A stretch of DNA of 64,000 nt from Kribbella albertanoniae (GTDB lineage: Bacteria > Actinomycetota > Actinomycetes > Propionibacteriales > Kribbellaceae): the NCBI RefSeq assembly GCF_004348455.1, contig NZ_SMKA01000011.1:1-64000 (forward strand), given 5' to 3'. A model generated the notes under the pieces. The model saw only the letters and a program-made list of their open reading frames with translations. It was not told the origin of the DNA and made no database searches. Position numbers and translations under genes: made by a program. The stretch's first letter is position 1, and each line of letters opens with the position of its first letter. Below are positions 1-7,006 of this stretch, piece after piece.

Positions 1-57
1 CCTCCGAGATCTACACAAGGCTATTCGTCGGCAGCGTCAGTTGTGTATAAGAGACAG
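1..57 (+). other. Illumina Nextera i5 adapter left in the assembly (not genomic)
   Basis: Bases 4-16 match the end of the Illumina P5 oligo (CCGAGATCTACAC). Bases 17-24 are an 8-nt index (AAGGCTAT), bases 25-38 are TCGTCGGCAGCGTC, and bases 39-57 are the Tn5 mosaic end, with one mismatch at base 41 (T for A). Base 3 is a second mismatch to the oligo. The order P5, index, read-1 primer, mosaic end is exactly that of a Nextera library molecule, so this is adapter read-through at a contig end. The biological sequence starts at about base 58. That the adapter identity is from memory of the published oligo is the only limit here. Confidence 0.97.
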
Positions 58-72
58 CCGTCATCCCGGTCA

Positions 73-122
73 CAACGTCCGAAAATCCGAACACCAGGCG
101 CGCGTGCGTCCTTCGGACGTTG
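73..122. repeat. Perfect 11-bp inverted repeat
   Basis: The arm CAACGTCCGAA (73-83) is an exact reverse complement of TTCGGACGTTG (112-122), with a 28-nt spacer. It may be a terminator stem for a gene lost beyond the contig end, a regulator site, or the terminus of a repeat that broke the assembly. There is no T-run to favour the terminator reading. Confidence 0.6.
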
Positions 123-190
123 CCGGTACGGCGCTCTGCTGCGCCCCGTGCAGGTGAGCCGGGTGTACTGCAGTCACCAACTGGGGGCTT

Positions 191-240
191 GAACAGGAAC
201 TGGTGGGCGTGCACAGGTCATTTCCTGTTCAGACCCACCA
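191..240. repeat. Interleaved inverted repeats with pseudoknot topology
   Basis: GAACAGGAA (191-199) pairs exactly with TTCCTGTTC (222-230), and TGGTGGG (201-207) pairs exactly with CCCACCA (234-240). The two pairings cross rather than nest, which is the topology of an H-type pseudoknot in RNA or of two overlapping dyads in DNA. It lies about 130 nt upstream of the regulator start at 371. The loop between 230 and 234 is only 3 nt, which would strain a pseudoknot, so a DNA operator is equally possible. Confidence 0.5.
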
Positions 241-370
241 CGCGGTGTCCACGCCCCCGGCAGCTGTCCGCAGGACGCCCGCCCGTATCCAGGCCGAGCG
301 TCGATTGAGCGGCAGGAACCAGGGTTGTCCCTGATTGCATGAGTTTTCGTGCACGGATTATCGTGTGGTT

Positions 371-925
371 ATGGATGAACCTCGGACCGCGGATCTGCGG
401 GCGATGAAGGTGTTGGCGCACCCGATTCGTCAGCGGATCCTCAGCGAGCTGCAGCGGGGTGGTGAGGTCACGTCCACCACGTTGGCCCACAAGCTCGGTG
501 TGACGACGGGTAACACCAGCTACAACCTTCGGGTGCTGGCTGAGCATGGCTTCGTCGAGGAGGTTCCGGGCCGAGGCAACGGCCGGGAGCGGTGGTGGCG
601 GGGCAGTGTTCAGGATCTGCGGTTCCCGCGGCACAGCGAGCAGGGCGAGGCGATGCGGGCCGTGTTCCAGGAGTTCAACAACCTGGCGCTGGCTGAGGAC
701 GAGGAGGCGCTACACCGGTTCCTGCGACGGCGGGACGAGCTCGGCCCGTGGGCCGACGCCCTGCCGTTCTCCCGGGGCACTGTCAACGTCACGCTCGGCC
801 AACTGGAGGAGTTCTTCGAGGAGTACATCGCGCTGCTCATGAAGTACGCGGACAGCACCAACGCCCCGGACGCACGCTCGGTCCGGGCCTACTTCCTGGC
901 GTTCCCGGAGGTGCCGTCCGACTGA
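371..925 (+). CDS. ArsR-type helix-turn-helix transcriptional regulator
   Basis: The 184-residue protein has an N-terminal winged helix (about residues 5-70) with the ArsR/HTH_20 pattern: LAHPIRQRIL, then a recognition helix in TTGNTSYNLRVL, then a wing that ends in GRERWWR. The C-terminal 100 residues are helical and acidic and match nothing I can name; they probably serve dimerisation or ligand binding. No metal-binding cysteine pair is visible, so metal sensing is unlikely. The frame is open to a TTG at 335, but the ATG at 371 places the usual family N-terminus correctly, although no strong ribosome binding site precedes it. It lies 103 nt upstream of the N-acyltransferase-like gene on the same strand and is its most likely regulator. 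Confidence 0.85.
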   Translation: MDEPRTADLRAMKVLAHPIRQRILSELQRGGEVTSTTLAHKLGVTTGNTSYNLRVLAEHGFVEEVPGRGNGRERWWRGSVQDLRFPRHSEQGEAMRAVFQEFNNLALAEDEEALHRFLRRRDELGPWADALPFSRGTVNVTLGQLEEFFEEYIALLMKYADSTNAPDARSVRAYFLAFPEVPSD

Positions 926-1028
926 GAAAGGCTGTGGCCGCCGAGAGGCAACTCGGCGGCCACGGATTCGCACACCACGCCCGAGGGCGTGTTTCACCGC
1001 GCACGAATCATCGAAAGGACAGCAGTTC

Positions 1029-2519
1029 ATGCTGCTCAAAAGCAAATCTTGGCCTTGGCTCCTGGTCGGCACCGCCGGCTCGCTGCTGGCGTATCACGGC
1101 CGCTGGGGGATGCCCTTGGCCGCCTGGGTCTTCGCAATCTTCCTGCTCCGCTTCACCCGGAGTACTCGAGTCCTGAGCGGCGCCGTCGGTATCTGGGTGG
1201 CCTACGTGCTCGGTGGGGCCTTCTACCTCGCCGAGTCCGGCATTGAGGTCTTCACACCGATGTTTGCGCTCATCCTGGTCTACAGCACGTTGCTGGCCGT
1301 GCCGTATCTGCTGGACCGGCTGCTGATCGCACGGCTGCCCGGTTTGGTCGGCGCACTGGTCTTTCCGACCGCCATGGTCGGAGCGGAGTACGTGCTGGGT
1401 GCGCTCAGCCCGATGGGTGTCGCGCTGAGCTCTCTGGGGACCACACAGCACGCCAACCTGCCGCTGATCCAGCTGGCATCGATCACCGGCACCTATGGCA
1501 TCACCTTCATCCTGGCGTGGTTCTCCACAACTGTTCTGCACATCTGGGAACGGCGACTGCACTGGCCGGACATCCGGTTGGCCACGACCGTGCACGCCGC
1601 CGTACTGGCGCTGGTACTGGTCGGCGGCACCGTCCGGATCGCCTTCTTTGCTCCTGATGCTCAAACCGTCCGGGTGGCGACTGTCAGCCCGGCCAAGGCG
1701 GTCGACGACCGATCGAACGGACTGCTGACGCAGTACGACGATCTGGAGCGACTGACCGCCGGCGACCCTGCCGTGGTCCGGCCGGCGCTGGCGCTCGTCA
1801 GCAACGACCTGCTGAAGTCGACCGAACGTGAGGCTGCCGCCGGCGCGCAGATCGTGGTCTGGCCCGAGGCCGGCACCCTGGTCCGAGAGGCCGACCGGGA
1901 CGCACTACTCCTGCAGATCGCCGCCGTAGCGCGCCAGACCGGCATCTACATCAACGCCGGACTGCTGGTGCTCACGCAGAAGGCGCCGTACTACGCACGC
2001 AACCAGGCGGTGCTCATCGACCCACGCGGCAAGGCACTGTGGACCTACGACAAGAGCAAGCCGGTGCCGGGGATGGACATGATCGAGCCGGGCGACGGCA
2101 AGGTCCCGGTGGTCGACAGTCCGGTCGGACGGATCGCCAACGTGATCTGCTTCGACGCCGACTTCCCCAGCCTGATGCGGCAACAGCCGAACGTGGACCT
2201 GATGCTGGTGCCGTCCAACGACTGGCAGGAGTTCGGCCGGACGCACACCGAGAAGGCGGCCCTGCGCGCGGTCGAGAACGGCTACTCGCTGATCCGCGCG
2301 GACAGCCGCGGCCAGGCCGGTGCGTTCGACCCACTCGGCCGCTCGGTCGGGAGCGTGGACTACTTCACCGCCGAGCAGCAGACCATGGTGGTCTCGGTAC
2401 CGACCCACGGTCTCCGGACGCTCTACACCAGGATCGGGGATGTGTTCACGTGGCTCTGTCTGGCCGGCCTCGTCCTACTGACCCTGACCGCACTACGCCG
2501 CCGGGATCGAGAACGTTGA
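1029..2519 (+). CDS. Apolipoprotein N-acyltransferase-like membrane nitrilase
   Basis: The 496-residue protein has about seven hydrophobic segments in residues 8-205, an extracytoplasmic carbon-nitrogen hydrolase domain (about 213-460) and a C-terminal membrane helix (about 471-489). That is the architecture of Lnt, which N-acylates the lipoprotein cysteine in the membrane. The nitrilase triad appears as Glu280 (VVWPEAG), Lys342 (TYDKSK) and Cys374 (VICFDADFP). The usual Lnt motif after the lysine is degenerate here, so this may be a paralogue with another acyl donor or acceptor rather than the housekeeping Lnt. GAAAGGA at 1013-1019 is a good ribosome binding site for the ATG. The upstream ArsR-type gene suggests conditional expression. 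I am sure of the superfamily and unsure of the substrate. Confidence 0.85.
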   Translation: MLLKSKSWPWLLVGTAGSLLAYHGRWGMPLAAWVFAIFLLRFTRSTRVLSGAVGIWVAYVLGGAFYLAESGIEVFTPMFALILVYSTLLAVPYLLDRLLIARLPGLVGALVFPTAMVGAEYVLGALSPMGVALSSLGTTQHANLPLIQLASITGTYGITFILAWFSTTVLHIWERRLHWPDIRLATTVHAAVLALVLVGGTVRIAFFAPDAQTVRVATVSPAKAVDDRSNGLLTQYDDLERLTAGDPAVVRPALALVSNDLLKSTEREAAAGAQIVVWPEAGTLVREADRDALLLQIAAVARQTGIYINAGLLVLTQKAPYYARNQAVLIDPRGKALWTYDKSKPVPGMDMIEPGDGKVPVVDSPVGRIANVICFDADFPSLMRQQPNVDLMLVPSNDWQEFGRTHTEKAALRAVENGYSLIRADSRGQAGAFDPLGRSVGSVDYFTAEQQTMVVSVPTHGLRTLYTRIGDVFTWLCLAGLVLLTLTALRRRDRER

Positions 2520-2552
2520 CAGCCACGTAAACGGCTGACTGAATAGTCGTCC

Positions 2553-3713
2553 GTGCCCGTAAGAAAACTCGCTCGCCTTCTCGCCGCCACCCTCCTCGTG
2601 GCCGCCTCCTTGTCTGCCCAGCAGCCTGCGCAGGCGGCCACGTTCGAGCACCCCGGTGTGCTGGTCAGCCGCGCTCAGCTCGACTTCGTCACCGCCAACC
2701 TCGGCAAGGAACCGTGGAAGTCTGCGTGGGAAGCGCTGCAAAAGAGTCCCTCTGCGTCGCTGTCCTACACGGCCATGCCGCGCGCCGTCGTGGAATGCGG
2801 CGAGTACAGCAACCCCGACCACGGCTGCTCGGACGAGCGCGAGGACGCCAATGCGGCGTACACACACGCTCTGCGGTGGTACCTCACCAAGGACTCCCGC
2901 TACGCCGAGAAGGCGATCGAGATCATGGACGCCTGGTCAGCCGTGATCACCAAGCACACCGGGAGCAACGCGCCGCTGCAGACCGGCTTTGCCGGGGCCA
3001 ACTTCTCCCGCGCCGCCGAACTCATCAAGCACACCTACACCGACTGGGCCCAGGCCCCGCGGTTCGCCGACAAGCTGCGCACCGTGTACCTGCCGACCGT
3101 GATCGCCGGAGCGCCCAACCACCAGGGCAACTGGGAACTGATCATGACCGATGCCGCCATCGGCATCGCCGTGCACCTCGACGACCGCGCCTCGTTCGAC
3201 CAGGCGGTCACGACCTGGCGCGGCAGGGTGCCCGCCTACATCTACCTCGAGTCGGACGGCGCGCTGCCCAAGGCGCCACCGAACAGCGACCACAACACCA
3301 AAGCCGAGCTCATCAAGTACTGGCACGACCAGACCACGTTCGTGAACGGCCTGACCCAGGAAACCTGCCGCGACTTCGGGCACGTCGGCTGGGGGCTCGC
3401 GGCCATGTCCCACGTCGCGGAGACGGCCCGCCATCAAGGCCTGGCGCTGTTCGGCGCGGCCAAGGATCGGCTGCGCTTCGCGATGGAGTTCCACTCCCGC
3501 CTGCAATTGGGCGCCCCGAAGCCCTCGTGGCTGTGCGGCGGAGAGCCCGTCATCGGTCTGGGAGCGAACCTGGAAGTCGGCTACAACGCGCTGCACCAGC
3601 GGCTCGGCTACGACCTGCCCCAGACCACGACCTGGGTGCAGCAGAAGCGCCCGGCCGGTCTCGGGCGCTTCCTGGCCTGGGAGACCCTCACCCACGCGAA
3701 CAACCCGCGATGA
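2553..3713 (+). CDS. Secreted alginate-lyase-family protein
   Basis: The 386-residue protein starts at a GTG and has a clear Sec signal peptide: basic MPVRKLARLL, a hydrophobic core to about residue 21, and cleavage near AQA-ATF at 28-29. The mature part looks like the alpha/alpha-toroid alginate lyase family: NFSRAAEL, NHQGNWEL, HNTKAEL and a conserved RDFGHVGWGL stretch carrying the histidine and arginine expected in the active-site cleft. Such enzymes cleave uronate polysaccharides by beta-elimination, but the real substrate cannot be read from sequence; plant or fungal polysaccharides are possible for a soil actinomycete. Its stop codon overlaps the start of the next hydrolase (ATGA at 3710-3713), so the two are translationally coupled. 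Confidence 0.8.
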   Translation: MPVRKLARLLAATLLVAASLSAQQPAQAATFEHPGVLVSRAQLDFVTANLGKEPWKSAWEALQKSPSASLSYTAMPRAVVECGEYSNPDHGCSDEREDANAAYTHALRWYLTKDSRYAEKAIEIMDAWSAVITKHTGSNAPLQTGFAGANFSRAAELIKHTYTDWAQAPRFADKLRTVYLPTVIAGAPNHQGNWELIMTDAAIGIAVHLDDRASFDQAVTTWRGRVPAYIYLESDGALPKAPPNSDHNTKAELIKYWHDQTTFVNGLTQETCRDFGHVGWGLAAMSHVAETARHQGLALFGAAKDRLRFAMEFHSRLQLGAPKPSWLCGGEPVIGLGANLEVGYNALHQRLGYDLPQTTTWVQQKRPAGLGRFLAWETLTHANNPR

Positions 3714-4615
3714 AGCTGACGCTCGGCGGACTGCCGCAGCACGTCGTTGTCCGGGGTTCCACCGAGAACCCGCTGCTGCTGATCCTCCACGGTGGCCCAG
3801 GGTTCGCCAGCATGCCGCTGTTCACCACCTACAACGCGGAGCTCGAGAAGGACTTCCACGTCGTGCACTGGGACCAGCGTGGCGCCGGGCGGACGTACAC
3901 ACCAGACACTCCGCCGGCGTCGATGACCATGGCCCAGTACGTCGCCGACGCCGTCGAGCTGATCAACTGGCTGACCAGCCGCTACGAGCAGAAGAAGGTC
4001 CACCTGCTCGGGCACTCGTGGGGCGGCCACATCGGCGCATCGGTCGCCGCGAAGCACCCCGACCGGCTGCACAGCTTCATCGGCGTCGCTCCGCTCGTCG
4101 CAGGGATCCGGAACGAGCAGGCGTCCTGTGCGTTTACGTTGCGCAAGGCAACGGAAGCCGGAGACACCGGGGCGTTGCGGATCCTGCGCGAGATCGAGTC
4201 GCGGTACTCGGGCAGCTTCCGCTACCTCGACCTGGTCGTGCAGCGCGGACTACTCGCGGAGTACGGCGGTACGACGTACCGGGACCTGGGTGCGTTGATC
4301 AACGGTGTCCCGGCCGAGCTGCGGGACGAGTACTTCGGCAGAGCGCTGGCAACGGCTCAGGAGTTCTGCTGGGAGCACCTGCTGCCAGAGCTGATGGCTG
4401 CCGATCTCAGCCGGACCGCACACACCATCGACGTACCGGTGCATCTGATCCTTGGGCGGCACGACCAGACCACTCCGTCCGAGCTGGCGGTCGAGTGGTT
4501 CGACCTGTTGTCGGCGCCGAGCAAGGAGCTGCACTGGTTCGAGGAGTCGGGGCATCTGATCCCGCACGAGGAGCCGGTGAAGTTCAACGAGCTGGTGCGT
4601 TCCATAGCGCGGTGA
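3710..4615 (+). CDS. Alpha/beta hydrolase, proline iminopeptidase-like (S33)
   Basis: The 301-residue protein has the S33 hallmarks in order: HGGPG (27-31, oxyanion hole), WDQRGAG (54-60), nucleophile elbow GHSWGG with Ser103, acid Asp252 in GRHDQTTP, and His282 in SGHLIP. There is no signal peptide, so it acts in the cytoplasm. S33 members cleave N-terminal proline or small amides and esters; the exact substrate is unknown. The ATG at 3710 overlaps the TGA of the alginate-lyase-like gene, and this is the only start that keeps the family N-terminus. The open frame continues upstream through the neighbouring gene, but that part is an overlapping shadow. Its 3' end overlaps the convergent ilvY gene by 32 nt. 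Confidence 0.88.
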   Translation: MKLTLGGLPQHVVVRGSTENPLLLILHGGPGFASMPLFTTYNAELEKDFHVVHWDQRGAGRTYTPDTPPASMTMAQYVADAVELINWLTSRYEQKKVHLLGHSWGGHIGASVAAKHPDRLHSFIGVAPLVAGIRNEQASCAFTLRKATEAGDTGALRILREIESRYSGSFRYLDLVVQRGLLAEYGGTTYRDLGALINGVPAELRDEYFGRALATAQEFCWEHLLPELMAADLSRTAHTIDVPVHLILGRHDQTTPSELAVEWFDLLSAPSKELHWFEESGHLIPHEEPVKFNELVRSIAR

Positions 4616-5420
4616 CGAGCGGGCGGTGCAGGTCGGTACGGCGGACGCACAGTCCGATCGGAAGTGGGTCGAGCGGCGGATGGACGCGGCGCTCGACCAG
4701 TCGGCCGGAGAAGGTCGATGTGTCGAGAACCAGTCGCGGGACGATGCCGATCCCGATCCCGAGGTCGACCAGGGCCAGTAGCGCCTCATGGCCGTCCGGC
4801 TCCGCTGCAATCGACGGCCGCAACCCCCTGGCCCGGAACCACCGGAACGCTGCCTCACGCACCAGTCCGCGCGCCGGAACGACGTACGGGCCGTCTGACG
4901 GCACTCCGGGCGCACTGACCAGGATCAGGTCCGTGGTGGCGATGGTGCGGCTGACCAGGGTGCCCGGGAGGCGCGGTGGGATGCCAGCCACGGCAGCGTC
5001 GACCTCGCCCTCGTCCAAACGAGCCAGTGCCATCGCAGCGTCACCGGTGCGGATGTCCAGCCGGATCTGCGGGTGCGCAGCGTGCAGTGGCGCCAGCAGG
5101 TCCGGCAGCAGCGCCTCGCAGGCAGTGACAGTCGCGAAGATGCGCAGCTCACCGGTCAGGTCCGCCGGTACGTCGGTCCCCGCGCGGTAGTCGCTCCACA
5201 GCCCCAGCACCTGCTCCGCGTACGACGTGAATCGGCGACCGTCGGCCGTGAGCACCACTCCGCGCGGACCGCGGTCGAACAGCCTGCTCCCGGTGCGCAG
5301 CTCCAGGCGCTGGATGGTCCGGGTGAGCGTGGCGGCACTGACGTGACACTCCAAGCTGGTGCGGCCGTAGTTGAGCGTCCGGGCCAGGTGCAGGAATAGT
5401 TCGAGCTCGCGATGATCCAT
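4584..5420 (-). CDS. ilvY: LysR-family regulator of ilvC, IlvY type
   Basis: The 278-residue protein has an N-terminal LysR helix-turn-helix (about residues 1-60: MDHRELELFLHLART, then SAATLTRTIQRLE) and a C-terminal effector domain. It resembles E. coli IlvY in several places: the opening MD-R-L--FLHLA, GELRIFATVTACEALLP, LDIRTGDA, DGHEALLALVDLGIGIGIVP and the ending IGLCVRR. IlvY activates ilvC when bound to acetolactate or acetohydroxybutyrate. It is transcribed divergently from ilvC with a 74-bp intergenic region that holds two LysR-type boxes, the first touching this start codon, which suits autoregulation. The 3' end overlaps the convergent hydrolase gene. The assignment rests on remembered similarity plus the diagnostic gene arrangement. 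Confidence 0.88.
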   Translation of the reverse strand: MDHRELELFLHLARTLNYGRTSLECHVSAATLTRTIQRLELRTGSRLFDRGPRGVVLTADGRRFTSYAEQVLGLWSDYRAGTDVPADLTGELRIFATVTACEALLPDLLAPLHAAHPQIRLDIRTGDAAMALARLDEGEVDAAVAGIPPRLPGTLVSRTIATTDLILVSAPGVPSDGPYVVPARGLVREAAFRWFRARGLRPSIAAEPDGHEALLALVDLGIGIGIVPRLVLDTSTFSGRLVERRVHPPLDPLPIGLCVRRTDLHRPLVTALWNAPAR

Positions 5421-5437
5421 GTTTCACCTTTTGAAAC
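5421..5437. promoter_or_regulatory. LysR-type box at the ilvY start
   Basis: GTTTCA (5421-5426) and TGAAAC (5432-5437) form a perfect dyad around 5 nt and contain the LysR T-N11-A pattern (T5423, A5435). It abuts the ilvY ATG, so binding here would block or limit ilvY transcription. This is probably the autoregulatory half of a two-site operator. Confidence 0.65.
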
Positions 5438-5450
5438 GCCGCGGTGCAGA

Positions 5451-5469
5451 TCTTGCGCTTGCTGCAAGA
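5451..5469. promoter_or_regulatory. Second LysR-type box upstream of ilvC
   Basis: TCTTGC (5451-5456) and GCAAGA (5464-5469) form a perfect dyad with a 7-nt spacer and fit T-N11-A (T5454, A5466). The centres of this box and the one at 5421-5437 are 31 bp apart, about three helical turns, which suits a tetrameric LysR regulator bound on one face. It lies 25 nt upstream of the ilvC ATG. Confidence 0.65.
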
Positions 5470-5494
5470 GTAGCTTCGGTTTTGACTGAAAGGC

Positions 5495-6955
5495 ATGACC
5501 ACCATCGACTCGACGGTCTTCACGACCGAGACCATGACGGTGCCCGGGGGATCCGAGACGATCCTCCGCGGCGGCCGCGACCTGTTCCCGCTGCTCCCCG
5601 CGGCCTTCCACGGCATCCAGCGGATCGGCGTCCTCGGCTGGGGCCCGCAGGGCCGCGCCCAGGCCCTCAACCTCCGCGACTCGCTCGCCGGGACCGGCAT
5701 CACGGTCTCGGTCGGCCTCCGCGCCGGCTCGACCTCGGCTGACGACGCCCGCGCCAACGGGTTCACCGAGGAGGACGGGACACTCGGCGAACTGCTGAGC
5801 GTCGCGGCCGCCTCGGACCTGGTGATCCTGCTGATCGCCGACGCCGCCCTGGCCGCCCAGCACGAGACGATCTTCCAAGCGTTGAAACCCGGCGCCACGA
5901 TCGGCCTGTCGCACGGCTTCCTGCTCGGCCACCTGCAGGCCACCGGCCAGGACTTCCCGCCCGGCCACCCGGTGATCGCTGTCTGTCCGAAGGGCATGGG
6001 CGATTCGGTACGGCGTCTCTACCAGCAGGGCGCGACGGTCAACGGTGCCGGGATCAACGCGAGTATCGCGGTCCACGCCGACCCGGACGGGCATGCGACC
6101 GACCGGGCACTGGCGTGGTCGGTCGCCCTCGGGTCGCCGTACACGTTCGCCACCACGTTGTCGTCCGAGTACCGCTCGGACATCGTCGGTGAACGGGCGA
6201 TCCTGCTCGGCGCGGTCCACGGCCTGGTCGAGGCGCTCTACCGGTACTTCCGGCTCGAAGGGGCCGACCCGATCACGGCGTACGAGCGGTCCACCGAGGC
6301 GGTGACCGGGCCGATCGCACGGACGATCTCGGCCGCCGGACTACCCGCCGTACGGGCTGCTTTGTCCGGTGCGGACCAGGATCTGTTCGATCGTGCCTAC
6401 AGCGCGACCTACCAGCCTGCTCGCGATCTGGTCGCCGAGATCTACGATGAAGTTGCCGAGGGCACCGAACTCCGCAGCGTCATCCTGGCCGAGAGCCGCC
6501 TGGCCACCCGGCCGATGACCGCGATCGCGGGCAGCGAGATGTGGTCGCACAGCGCCGAGGTGCACGCCCGCCGAGGCGCGACGACAACCATCGACCCCGT
6601 CACCGCCGGGCTCTTCGTTGCCACGATGACAGCCCAGGTGGACGAATTCGCGGCCCGCGGTCATGTCTGGTCGGAGATCGTGAACGAGTCGATCATCGAG
6701 GCCGTCGACTCACTGCTCCCCTACATGCACGCCCGCGACGTCGCCTACATGGTCGACAACTGCTCCCGCACCGCCCGCCTCGGCACCCGGCGCTGGGGCC
6801 CCCGCTTCCAGGCGGCCTACGAACAGCTAGCCCTGCCCGCCCTCGCCAACCCGGCTGACCCGAAGGCCATCGAGTCCTTCCTCCACAACCCCGTCCACGA
6901 AGCCCTCGCCGTAGCCGCCGAGCTCCGCCCCTCAGTCGACATCTCCGTCACCTGA
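5495..6955 (+). CDS. ilvC: Ketol-acid reductoisomerase, long class II, plant-like
   Basis: This enzyme makes 2,3-dihydroxy-isovalerate (or -methylvalerate) from acetolactate or acetohydroxybutyrate with NADPH in branched-chain amino acid synthesis. The protein has 486 residues, the class II length; typical actinobacterial enzymes are class I, about 340. The Rossmann loop is GWGPQG (48-53). Metal and acid residues appear as Asp229 and Glu233 (SDIVGER) and Glu398 and Glu402 (NESIIE). Long stretches follow the spinach chloroplast enzyme as I remember it: LRGGRDLFPLLP, GLSHGFLLGHLQ, VIAVCPKGMG, NGAGIN, MHARDVAYMVDNCS, ELRPSVDISVT. It is divergent from ilvY and ends at a strong terminator. The only SD-like sequence (AAAGG) is very close to the ATG; an in-frame ATG at codon 14 is an alternative. 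A class I copy probably exists elsewhere in the genome. Confidence 0.95.
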   Translation: MTTIDSTVFTTETMTVPGGSETILRGGRDLFPLLPAAFHGIQRIGVLGWGPQGRAQALNLRDSLAGTGITVSVGLRAGSTSADDARANGFTEEDGTLGELLSVAAASDLVILLIADAALAAQHETIFQALKPGATIGLSHGFLLGHLQATGQDFPPGHPVIAVCPKGMGDSVRRLYQQGATVNGAGINASIAVHADPDGHATDRALAWSVALGSPYTFATTLSSEYRSDIVGERAILLGAVHGLVEALYRYFRLEGADPITAYERSTEAVTGPIARTISAAGLPAVRAALSGADQDLFDRAYSATYQPARDLVAEIYDEVAEGTELRSVILAESRLATRPMTAIAGSEMWSHSAEVHARRGATTTIDPVTAGLFVATMTAQVDEFAARGHVWSEIVNESIIEAVDSLLPYMHARDVAYMVDNCSRTARLGTRRWGPRFQAAYEQLALPALANPADPKAIESFLHNPVHEALAVAAELRPSVDISVT

Positions 6956-6965
6956 GACAGCAGAG

Positions 6966-6994
6966 GGCCCGGAACACGAGAAGTGTTCCGGGCC
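6966..6994 (+). terminator. Strong terminator after ilvC
   Basis: A perfect 12-bp stem, GGCCCGGAACAC (6966-6977) with GTGTTCCGGGCC (6983-6994), closes a GAGAA loop and is followed by TT. It lies 10 nt after the ilvC stop and 12 nt from the glmM stop on the other strand, so it probably serves both convergent genes. Confidence 0.85.
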
Positions 6995-7006
6995 TTAGCT
7001 ACTTCT

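Larger units (their letters stand above)
58..370. other. Contig-end intergenic region without a credible gene
   Basis: No open frame here has coding character. The short minus-strand frame that runs into the adapter is spurious. The stretch holds two inverted-repeat structures (73-122 and 191-240, listed separately) and then the leader of the ArsR-type regulator. Because the contig stops here, whatever lies upstream is unknown, and the contig may have broken at a repeat. Confidence 0.6.

Noticed and set aside
11-214. Minus-strand 67-residue frame
   Set aside because: Its last third is encoded by the sequencing adapter and the rest has no coding character.
2714-3709. Long N-terminal extension of the S33 hydrolase frame
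   Set aside because: It is the out-of-frame shadow of the alginate-lyase-like gene; the hydrolase fold starts at the ATG at 3710.
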